DNA from: Incurvaria masculella
Lineage: Eukaryota; Arthropoda; Insecta; Lepidoptera; Incurvariidae
Assembly (NCBI GenBank): GCA_946894095.1
Contig: OX335659.1
Coordinates: 3,913,501 to 3,977,500 of the forward strand
Reading direction: 5' to 3'
DNA length: 64,000 bases
The notes under the pieces are model-generated. The model did no database searches and was not told where the DNA came from. It was given only the letters and a program-made list of their open reading frames with translations. Each line of letters opens with the position of its first letter. The first letter of the stretch is position 1. A program made the position numbers and the translations under genes. Below, piece by piece: positions 1 to 12,200 of the stretch.

Positions 1-246
1 ACAAGCGCTAGATCTGCTCACTTGGGTCATCTCCATCCGACTGCAGAGATTCCGCGTCGTCTCCGAGAAGGCCGGTCCAGTTAAGACTGAATCTGGCAAA
101 GATGCACCCAATCCGGTTGAGGTGCAACAGCTGGAGTGCATAAAAATTGTGGAAAGGAACATCGAGTTGATGCTGCAGAACTGTATCCTCCGTATGAAGA
201 GAAGTGTTGCAAAGAAATGTGTGAAAATTCTTCTCATCACAAGCGA
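1..246 (+). CDS. BIRC6: BIRC6 exon 1 of window (5' end outside window)
   Basis: The coding frame starts at base 2 and gives 81 complete codons ([17 protein letters not shown]...). It ends in phase 2 at donor GA|gtaagt. The region is helical and basic, with [18 protein letters not shown] near the end. No acceptor is visible, so the exon continues to the left. Confidence 0.88.
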
Positions 247-3200
247 GTAAGTTTTTCATATCGCTTACATTTTAACAACTTACTATTGAAGTCCTGTTTT
301 AGGGGCAGTGGTCAATGAAATCAGTTTATGAAGTCACACTTTTGCAAATGATTAATCTTACTATCTTTTGGCTCTCAAAGATGTTTTTACTTATAATATC
401 TTACTAATCGGTAAGTCCCTGACGCTTGCTAACAGCAGTGTTCCGGAAATTCTGATCTTAGATTTGTTTTATTTAACTGGACAGTGATGACTAATACTAC
501 ACCTACTGTCAGGAAATAGGCCCCGCCCCATATGAGCACAGCTACATTGAACTGAATGGACAACACGGACTATTTTTAATAGACCCTTAAATCGTCTGTC
601 CACTACAATGGGAAGGGGGCCTAAAATGTTTTTATAGACCCCAAACCATGGAACAGCCCACTTTATTGACGAAATGGACTTCATCCTCAAAAAGAGAAAG
701 TAAGTGGTGCATTAACAGTGAGGGGATTGAACCCACAACTTGAACTCAACATGAACTCCTCAGCAACGAGCCGCTGAAAATGTTTGTGTTCTCGATGGAG
801 AAAGATAAAGATTGTATGTACTTTCTTCTTTATCTACATGGAGTAAATCCTGAAAATCTTGCAAAAATTAACAGAGGAGCGAAGAACATTCCGAAGCCGT
901 GGGAGTGCACGTTCGAGAAGAGTCTGGCGGAGGCCGTGACGTACTGCGTGGGGCTGATGGGCGCGTGCAGCTCACCCGGCTCTATGTGCTGGCTGGCGCG
1001 GCTCGCAATGCACGCGGCGGGCGGCGAGGCGGGCTCCGCCGTCAACCTGCAGTGCCTCAAGCTGCTGGAGGCGCTCGCCGCCGAGGTGGAGTCGCGCGGC
1101 GACCGCTACCACAGCCTGCTGCAGGCCAGGTGCGTTATTAGACCTCTGTACGTCATCGTGTACGAAGAACATCCGAGCCGTGGGAGTGCACGGTCGAGGA
1201 GAGTCTATGACGTCATGGAGGCGAGGACGTGCTGTATGGGGTCGATGGGCGCGTGCAGCCTGTTTTATCAGCATTCGGAAATATGCAAGGTTTTACAACG
1301 AATGTCATGCCTTTTCCATTTTTCTGCCTCTTCAAAAACTGAACCCCATATTATAACAATTGAAATAATGAGGATGAGTGATCCATTTGTTTCTAAGTTT
1401 TATGCTGTTCCTGCCTGACCGTGGTGCATCAGAAGAATTGGGTGGTTGTTAGAATCATGTTTCTCGAAGTTGCGGGCTTAAACTTGAAATAATTAAGTGA
1501 ACTTTTAAATCAGTCCAACTCCTAATTATCGGCAGTTAAAAATACTGACCATTCCTGTTAGTTTCCATTATGTCGATATCGCATCTCCACTATACGGTCA
1601 AAATGTCCATATAATTGTACGGCAATCTGGCGGCGCATCTCAATCCACACAGTCGAAACATCGCCACTGCCCGCGAATGTGCTCTAAAATAGCGTTCATC
1701 AAGTCAGTTCCCACCCACACAGACCCTCCGATACGTCTGCGACTTTGTTTGCATGTGGCACGTGCGTTTGATTGATAGTTTTTGAAAATTGGAGACAGCG
1801 GGTCCCATAGGCGCGCTAGATGCCATATCTCCTTCCTTTTTATCTACGAGTGTAACGAATCCTATTGAATACCTCGTCTCGTCCGGCCCAGGTTCGGCCT
1901 GTACGGCCTCCCGATGGAGCGCAGCATCTTCGACGTGGAGGGCCCGGCGCTGGGCAAGTCCACGTCGACGACCGTCACGTACTCGAGCGTGCTCGTCGGC
2001 GAGAGCCCGACGGCTGTCAACCCGCAGCCCAAGCCCGACCACCAGCTCAAGGACCTCTACAACCTCATTGGTGACCCGGGTTGGTACATTTTTTAACCTG
2101 CCTTTTTGTGAATGTTTCTATGCTTGGTAAGACTTTAACACTTTCGTGGAAGGCACAAAGAATGATACTAAAGAAAATATCAAAAACGAGAAGCAATAAA
2201 TAAAAACTAAACCAAAATAAAAACTTTACTTGCAAAAATATTAATACAGTGCACTCAATAATTAAAATACACGCATCAGCTCGTAGCTGCTAGTGTACAT
2301 AACATTTAAAAAAAAATTAATAATAATAATAATAATAACTTAGCTTTTGTGAGTTTTAGCATGTAATTGGTTCACTCTGCTAAGAACATTCCGAGGAGAC
2401 CACAGGACTGCTGCTGTCGCACAATTTCTCTAAAAAATTGTTTTTCAAAATTGCGTTACACTCATCCTTGGTAAATTTTCTTATTCGTACTAATATCTGG
2501 TCCGTCTGCTGCATTTTCATGCCTAAACCGCTAAACTAATTTTGATGTATTTCGGTTTAGAGATCCGGACATTGGAGAAGAAAATAGGCTACCTTTGTGG
2601 AGAAAATTAAACTCGAAGAGGGTGAAATAGGGGATGAAAGTTTGTATGGGTTATAATATCCCGGAAATAAGCTGTCACGTCAGCATTGATCCGAGCGGAG
2701 CTGGTTCCCTCAGCTAGTAAAATATTTATCATTGATGTTTTTTTTAATTTTTTATTTGATTAATTTAATTTTGGGTGAATAAGAAAGTAGAACACATTCA
2801 TATTATCAGATTTTTATTTTGTCACCTTGTAATTTTTAATCATACTAATGAAAACATTTTTGTAGTCATTGGAAAGACCATATCTTGACCATGTGCATTA
2901 AACATTTAAAAATCAATGAAAGTCACACAGTTTGCACAGTTGCACACCAAACGGGTTAACAATTCGCACAATATTGGTCAGCAATGCTGTTGCAAAAAAA
3001 TTGTTTTCAGATTGTCAAGGGATAAGGGATTCATACTCGTACAAATGTCGACAAATCCGTTTCAGAAATATTATCATTACGATGTGAGTAACACTACAAA
3101 ACACTCCACAGACGGCAAGAAGTCGCCAAACAGCGGCGCGTGGTGGAACCAGCAGGGCATCAGCGTGCTGAGCGCGGGCAAGTGCGAGTCGATGGCGCTG

Positions 3201-6200
3201 CACGTGAGCTGTCACGCCGCCTCCGACGGGACCAAGCTTGAGCAGGCGCCAGGCCGCCAATCCGCGTCCGCCGTCACCGCCTTCCCGGGGGACCCCGCGC
3301 AGGTACGCCCACCACATTGTGCAGGTTGACTGCCTACGGGAAGCTAGGTGGGGCTATTCAATGACGTAGGCAGGTTTCCGCAGCAACACTGTATATTTTC
3401 GTAGATGTACAAGTGCGTTCTCGTTAGTGGTTACCAGTGAGTAGGTTGAAATGGACTGAGGTGGCAAGACGGCCGCGCGTCTTTTGTAACCGCGTTCAGC
3501 GAGCTTGTGTGTGTGTGCATCGCCCGCCTGTGTGACCGCAATACAATCATCATGTGCAGAACCCCTTCACTACAAACACAAATAGTCTATTCATAAATTA
3601 AAGATGGGAACTATTTAATATGTGGATCGAAATATTTATTTGGTAATTTTTATGCTATTCGTGGCACGTGACTTACGCCAGGCCATCACCTAAGAGGTAC
3701 CCGAAGATGCCCACGGGTTTACGAACTTTCACGGGGAAACAAAACCCATGCCAGCCGACCAGTGCTTCTTCACACCATATTCGGAGGAAGGTTGTACTTT
3801 GGGAGAAATACCCTAGAGACTACAGGATCGGCTGGTTCTTATTGGAGGAATTTTGACGGTGAACGGGACGCACGGTGCGATCATTCTGTACTGTTCTTTG
3901 AGACTCATTTCATTTGTGAAACGTATCACCGCTGATTCCAATGGCATACGCAGCTGTGGAGCGCAGTGAAGGAGGAGCAGCTGAAGCAGGCGCAGTCGCA
4001 GGAGTGGGGCTCGGCGGAGGACGCCGACAACGCGTCGCCGATGGATTGCGACGCGCCGGACAAGAGCGACGCGGCCGACGACGCTATGTTCAAGGTCACA
4101 CACGCACCTACGACAATAGACGATAGACTTTCAACTTGGTTTATCTACTGAGCCCGTGGTCAGAGTGCTCACCTAAACTAGCGTTTTCGTTAGTTTTGAC
4201 AGTTAGCTCTGCTACAACTTCTAAAAAATTTGAAGTTACGAAACAGTAACTCTAGTAGGAAGCACTTGTATTTAATCTCATAAAACGATTACATAAATAA
4301 GCTGGAATTTATAAAATCATTTTTGAGAATATTTGCTATAGAGTTGACATTTAAAATCAGCAACTTTTTGCACTATGCCTCTTGATTATTTCACAAATGC
4401 TAGCCTATTTTATAAATTGATGTATGTTTGTGCTGCCCAATACAGTTATAGTTTATGACTTCTCTTTTGGGAGCAGGAATAGCGACGAACGACTGGCGCC
4501 ATCGACATAGATGCACAAACCCCTTAAGGAGGGCCTTCCCGCTCAACTATGCACGCAATACAAACATGGAAAGTAGATCATGCGCATATTTCTTTTCAGA
4601 GATCCAAAATTATACTCAAAACAGCTTTATTTGATTGAACTAGATGCTTGATGACCATTGGCATTGTAAAATTGTGTTTGGTTTTTAAGTTATAAGATCG
4701 GAAGTTATAAATGTTTTGTTAGTTTTAAACAATAACGTTTGCACGGGCGTTACTCAACATTACAAAAAAATATTTGTCCTCAAACCTAGCTTGTTCCATG
4801 AAGATTCAAAATCAGTTAGTTTATTTTTTATTTTTGACTGCCCAGTGTTTGTGATTTACTTTTAGCTATGAGTTGTTTTATAATTATTATTTTTTTGTAG
4901 AAATTGACCAAATTTAACATTATGCGCATTGTTTGTTTGGGGACGTGTTGCATCTTCCTTGTCACAAAGACTGTCTTTTTAGACGCATTAGAACGATTTT
5001 GTGCTATGCCCGCGAAAAGGTTAGTCCCGTCGGGTAGGGCCACCTTAAGAGCGCCCCACGTTGTGACATTGCTCGTCGGCAGGACGGGGACGCGTGCGGC
5101 ATCCCATGGGCGCAGCTGGTGGCGCGGCCGCCGCAGCCCACGCTCGTCGTGGAGCGCATGCACTCGGGCGCGCGCCGCTTCATCGTGCTCGACTTCGGGC
5201 ACGCCGTGCGCCTCACCGACATTGTGAGTCCGCGCGCACCCTCTAAATATTTGAACGATTTTTGAACTGGATATTTTTGATTAAATCTATTTTTTCATAC
5301 TAACCATGTAAGTCCCTTATTCCAAGGAATGTGACATGTATTTATGTATTATCGACCGTGAAGCAAGGACATATTAATTAAAGAAAGATCCCTGTAAAAA
5401 TAACTACTTTACGAATATACTGCAAGGCTGGACCCGAACGGGTAGATTGACTGTAGGAGAATTCCAAAGTATGCGTATTCAGCAGGTGGCGAAATTGGTT
5501 AGACGCAATACCCGCGAATGGTATGTTTTGCTGGTTCGGGTCCAGCCTTTTTTTTTCTTTTTTTTATGCGACCTGACATGGATGGCTAATACCACACAAC
5601 TACCGTTATGATATTAGCCCAATACACCACATTCCCGAAGGAATTAGGTGCCATGCCAGGACCTTCCCTTTATGAGCACGGCTACATTGAACTGGATGGA
5701 AAACACGGACAATTTTTCATTGCCGCTTCGACCATCTTTTCATCCAATGCTATGGTACCAACCCGGGCGGGCTTAAACCCTACCACCTAGTAGGGGAAGG
5801 GAACCTACAGTTTTACATAGATTCCGAACCATGGATTCATGATTCATGGATTCCGGCTATGCAGTATATTCGTATAGTCGTTCTTTTTACAGGGATCTTT
5901 CTTTAATTATTATAATAATTATTATAGATGCATGTAGCGGTGTGCAATATCAAGAGACTGAACAGAAGAGCTTACCCTACTCAATGGCATGCAATCCGAG
6001 CGCTATATTTTTCTTTACGGCTCTAGTCACATAAGTTTGAAATAAGTTATATATATAGAAGCAACGCATAAACTGAGAGCTGGAAATGTTACGATTGGAG
6101 TGAGATGGAAGCAAGATTCTGTAATTCATTTATTATTTTATAATTTTTAAAAACAACCTGAGGTAGTAAGTAATATGCCTCACTAATACTATGGGTAAGA

Positions 6201-9200
6201 CCTACATTTTAACATTTCAGTATGGCACCGATTTGTTCTAACGTCCATCACTTATATTGAAAACTAGAAGTCAACATAAATGGATCTCGAATATTTCTCA
6301 GTCGTCGAACCTAGTACTGGAAGGAGACCTACAGTTTTACATGTATTCTGAACCATAAAAACTGCTTGCATCACCTCAGCCGCATCTTACTAAATGCACG
6401 GAAAGAAATGCAGTGGCATTCTCTTTAAATGCCGGAACTCACACAGCACGTCTCGTCTTCTCACATGTTCGTAATATGTCCGTCAGATAATCCCCTCGTG
6501 CTCGGACCTCGTGACGCTCAGCGTGGACATCTGGCTGTCGAGCGAGGAGCGCGACGGGACCAAGCTGGTGTTCGCCACCGACATCTCCACCAAGCATCTG
6601 CTGCTCACCGACATCCAGCCGCCGCCGCTCTGCCGTTACATGAAGGTGATTGTTAGTGAACAATCATTCTAATTGCGCTGTCGCCCCCTTGCGGTGGGAT
6701 GCGGGACTTTGAGTGGGACGCGCAATATCTTGGAATCGTCAGTGGGGTGTAGCTTGCTGGATCTGCATACGGAAGCTACGGTTATGCAAATTCTAGTTCC
6801 AAAAGCTACCCTACGATCTATGACATGGGCAAAGTCTCTCTCCAGTGCCTCCACGGATAGGAACATCCATGCGATCGGTGACACTATCCGTTTTGTTTTA
6901 ACACCCAAAAGTAGACATTTAACATATGACAGACGTCGAAGACCTATGTTTTGTGATGTTTCCAATGCTCTACCATAATCTGGCTTTGCGCCTTTTCAAT
7001 ACACCCTCATATTTTCTGGGTTGCTTTCAGATTCCAGAAGGAGCTAGGCATCATGCTGGACCGTCTCTTCTTTTAAGCCCAATTGCATTTGAATTAAATT
7101 GAACCAGATTGAAAAGTTAAATGCTTAGTCTCTTTGTTTGTTATAAATAGTTAAATTTAGTTCCAAACATTTTCTCTCGCACCAATTATTTACCTTTTTT
7201 ATGAATTGCAATCAGAAATGTTCGTTAACAATATGAAAAATAATTACAAAAATAAATATAATAGGTCGGGGAAAAAGTATTTTCGCATTATAGTATGTAT
7301 GAACTTGTAGTAAAATCTCTTTGGCTATACTATTTGTATCTGGCTGGTTTTGGTATCATTGAAAGTTTAAATTTTAAAGAACATAATTCCAAATTCAAAT
7401 TAGGAAAATGTGTGATTCTCATTTGTTTTTCGTACTGTCAAAATGAGTGAATCTAATGAAGAAATTCGATACATTTTAAAATTTTACTACAAAAAAGGTA
7501 AAAATGCAACGCAAGCCGCAAAAAAAATTTGCGATGTTTATGGACCTAGTGCAGTGTCTGTGAGAGTAGCACAAATTTGGTTTAAGCGTTTTCAATCCGG
7601 AAATTTTGATGTCAAAGATGCACGTCGCTCTGGTCGCCCTATTACGGATAAAATGGATGCCATTTTTGAAAAAGTGGAGCAAGATCGGCATATCAGTAGT
7701 TACGACGTAGCTGAAGAACTAGGAATTGACCACAAAACAGTTTTGGCGCATTTGAAAAAAACTGGGTACACAAAAAAGCTCGATATTTGGGTACCTCACG
7801 AGCTCACTGAAAGAAACCTAATGAACCGTGTACTCATTTGTGATTCTTTATTACGACGTAATGAAACCGAACCATTTTTGAAGAAGCTGATAACTGGTGA
7901 TGAAAAGTGGATCACGTACGACAAGAACGTGCGAAAAAGGTCGTGGTCAAAGGCCGGTCAAGCTTCACAGACTGTGGCGAAACCCGGGTTAACTCGCAAC
8001 AAGGTGATGCTGTGTGTGTGGTGGGATTGGAAGGGCATTATTCATTATGAGCTGTTACCACCAGGCAGGACCATCGATTCTGAACTCTACTGCGAACAAC
8101 TGATGAGATTAAAGCAAGAAGTTGAGAGAAAGCGGCCGGAATTAATCAACAGAAGGGGTGTGGTTTTTCATCATGATAACGCTAGACCTCACACATCTTT
8201 AGCCACTCAGCAAAAACTAAGAGAGTTTGGGTGGGAGGTGTTAATGCATCCGCCGTATAGTCCTGACCTTGCACCTTCAGATTTCCACCTGTTTAGGTCT
8301 CTTCAGAATTCTTTAGGCAGTGTCAGGTTAACATCACGAGAGGACTGCCAAAACCACTTGTCGCGGTATATTGATCAGAAGTCCCAATATTTCTATAGCA
8401 ATGGGATCATGTCCCTACCTACAAGATGGCAAAAAGTTATCGAACAAAATGGTACCTACATACTTTAGTTAAATGTAAATAAACCATATTAAAAAATGTT
8501 TTGAATTTTTTTTAAAAATGCGAAGAAACTTTTTCCCCAACCTAATATGTTTTGTACATGGGCAGATAACGACAATCGGCCGCTACGGCATGTCGGCGAT
8601 GAAGTGCAAGATCCCACTGGGCTGGTTCTACGGCGAGATCGCGGACATTGCCAACCCGCAAGCCTCCATCAGCTCGCTGCTGTCGCTGCAGCAGGACCTC
8701 ACGTGCCGATTCCGGTGAGCTCTCTCATCCCCACCTTGTTACCGTATACTCTGGCCATCTTATGTCGAGGATGAAGTGAAAGTTCCCAAGAGCCGAATTG
8801 GTTCACCGACATCACCAACCCACAAGCCTTATACCCTGGGAGTTGAAGCCGCTATCTCTGAAACAAGAAACCACAAAATCTTCTCGATTTATATTAATTT
8901 CCGTTGGTTTCAATGTTTGGTTGGATGATTGGCTTATGGAATTAAGCATAGGTCCAAGGTTATTCAAATCTTATTTTTTTTTAATCCTATGCACTTTCAG
9001 GAACTTCTCGTAGATATAACAATATATATTCCTTATGGATCCACAAGTTATTTAATGTTTGTTTGTTTACAGGCTCGCAACAGCCAAATTGAAAGACATT
9101 CTGGACCCGTACCTGGAACAATACAACGGCAACGCTGCACACATGATGGCCTACCTCAAGTCACCCAATGAAACTGAGCCCAAAGTGTTGCACGCTTATC

Positions 9201-12200
9201 AGGTAAATAATAGGTCGGGGAAAAAGTCTTTTCGCATTATAGTATGTATGAACTTGTAATAAAATCTCTTTGGCTATACTATTTGTATCTGGCTGGTTTT
9301 GGTATCATTGAAAGTTTAAATTTTAAAGAACATAATTCCAAATTCAAATTAGGAAAATGTGTGATTCTCATTTGTTTTTCGTACTGTCAAAATGAGTGAA
9401 TCTAATGAAGAAATTCGATACATTTTAAAATTTTACTACAAAAAAGGTAAAAATGCAACGCAAGCCGCGAAAAAAATTTGCGATGTTTATGGACCTAGTG
9501 CAGTGTCTGTGAGAGTAGCACAAATTTGGTTTAAGCGTTTTCAATCCGGAAATTTTGATGTCAAAGAAGCACGTCGCTTTGGTCGCCCTATTACGGATAA
9601 AATGGATGCCATTTTTGAAAAAAGTGGAGCAAGATCGGCATATCAGTAGTTACGACGTAGCTGAAGAACTAGGAATTGACCACAAAACAGTTTTGGCGCA
9701 TTTGAAAAAAACTGGGTACACAAAAAAGCTCGATATTTGGGTACCTCACGAGCTCACTGAAAGAAACCTAATGAACCGTGTACTCATTTGTGATTCTTTA
9801 TTACGACGTAATGAAACCGAACCATTTTTGAAGAAGCTGATAACTGGTGATGAAAAGTGGATCACGTACGACAAGAACGTGCGAAAAAGGTCATGGTCAA
9901 AGGCCGGTCAAGCTTCACAGACTGTGGCGAAACCCGGGTTAACTCGCAACAAGGTGATGCTGTGTGTGTGGTGGGATTGGAAGGGCATTATTCATTATGA
10001 GCTGTTACCACCAGGCAGGACCATCGATTCTGAACTCTACTGCGAACAACTGATGAGATTAAAGCAAGAAGTTGAGAGAAAGCGGCCGGAATTAATCAAC
10101 AGAAGGGGTGTGGTTTTTCATCATGATAACGCTAGACCTCACACATCTTTAGCCACTCAGCAAAAACTAAGAGAGTTTGGGTGGGAGGTGTTAATGCATC
10201 CGCCGTATAGTCCTGACCTTGCACCTTCAGATTTCCACCTGTTTAGGTCTCTTCAGAATTCTTTAGGCAGTGTCAGGTTAACATCACGAGAGGACTGCCA
10301 AAACCACTTGTCGCGGTATATTGATCAGAAGTCCCAATATTTCTATAGCAATGGGATCATGTCCCTACCTACAAGATGGCAAAAAGTTATCGAACAAAAT
10401 GGTACCTACATACTTTAGTTAAATGTAAATAAACCATATTAAAAAAATTTTTGAATTTTCTTAAAAAATGCGAAGAAACTTTTTCCCCAACCTAATATTT
10501 TCACACTCTTTATTTCCATAAATATTCCACAACATCAATTGCAGTGTTACTTTCTCCAGAGCAAGGTTCTATAAAATGTTGTGTTTTGACAATTCTTGTG
10601 TATTTATTGGTTTTTTCAGGAACAACTGTAACTATTTGGATGAAATTTTGTATTTGGATAATTTTTCCCTGAGACAAAATACATTAAAAAAAAAATGTTT
10701 TTTGTTAACTCCATCTCATAGCGTTTTATGGTGTGGTGTTTCATTGGTAATGTTATGTTACTCAATAATTGTGCACGGGCAACTAAAGTTGCTCAACTTT
10801 CAGCAATCTCTGTCGATTTTGTCGTCATGACAACATTCAGCAATCTCCGGCAACATTGTTTATGGACAAGTAAGGAACCATTAATGGAGTAATGGAGCAA
10901 TTAATTGCCCGCATGTGATGAGCAAGTGCATGGATACGTGGCAATTCGATAAACAACTCACTGACAATACAAAAATTATGGAGCGATGTGGAGCAATATC
11001 GCTCTATATCACTGGGCTTTGCTCTACATTGTTTGGCACGAGTTACCCAGCAATTATCATTTCAATTTCATCTTTTTCCAACACAATAATAATAAATAAA
11101 CCTTATACGAATCCGAGGGTGTGACTCCCAGACTAGCCGGGATACGGGCAGAAGCCTAGTTCGGCAGCTGAAAATCCGAGACCGATGACGTTATGAAACG
11201 ATGCAAACTACCCACATAAGTTATCAACTGCTGCTCCCGATGTGGCGCCGAGCCTCCGTGCCGTGCGTGCCAAAATACCAAAGTGGACAAGTTAACATAA
11301 ATATTATGCAGAACATTATAATCATAAGTAACTCACTACTACTAATACTATCTAAGTTTTATAACTTGGCTTGCATTTTTTTATACTACATCAATAAATA
11401 AATTTAAAAAAAAAACTCTATAAATTGCCCATGTACGGGCACCCAGGTACTAAATAATACAAAAGCTAGCAATTACCTAACCACTGGAAATTTGCAGGAA
11501 TGCATCGAGCTGCAACAGCAGCTGCACACTGTGAGCGGCGTGCTGGAGAAGCTGCGCGGCACCGCGTCACTGGCCGCGCGCACCGTCACCGCGTCGCTCT
11601 CCGCCGCCTCCACCGACAAGCTGCGCGTCCTCATGGAGCACCTGCTCGACGTGCTGCTCTACCTGAACTGTCGTCCCGGCGAGACGGTATGTACCGTATT
11701 CCCTATAGGGACCTATAGTCTTATATGGAATCTGAAGGAAAAGCCATTCGAACCAACTCGAATAGAGAAGAGGAAGGGATTGAACTCTTCACCGAAAGTT
11801 TAACGGGGTAGTGGTTGCCACATTCCTTAGCGCTAACATTTCACCTCGCTTCAAGCCTCTCCAGCAGACCTGCCAGTCGCTGCCCCGGAGGGTTAGGCAG
11901 AGTTGATAGAGCCCCAAATGGTACAATCATGTATTTCTTTCGCTTCTTCTTCAGACTTGCATCTTTTCATAAATGCTATACTATTACGGGTGCTACTTGA
12001 TGTCATACATCGTGAAGGCCAGGTACATCTTCACGATCTATGACATCAACCCAATCTTGCTGTTTCCCTAGGCTCTCCAAATTTATACTCACTTTTGCTC
12101 TGAAAAATTGTTTTGTCATACTTTCGTCACCCATTCGCTCGACATGTCCAAACAATTTTTATCAATTTACTATTACTACATCTTCTTTTAGTTGACAACT

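Noticed and set aside
780..874. Extension of exon 2 to the ATG at 780
   Set aside because: The frame is open but AT-rich and non-conserved; exon 1 ends in phase 2 and joins correctly only at 875.
2916..3111. Extension of exon 4 upstream to 2916
   Set aside because: Phase with exon 3 requires the acceptor at 3110-3111; the upstream part has intron-like composition.
7261..10495. Horizontally acquired cassette carrying exons 8 and 9
   Set aside because: The two exons are ordinary BIRC6 sequence in correct phase; only the flanking mariners are mobile.
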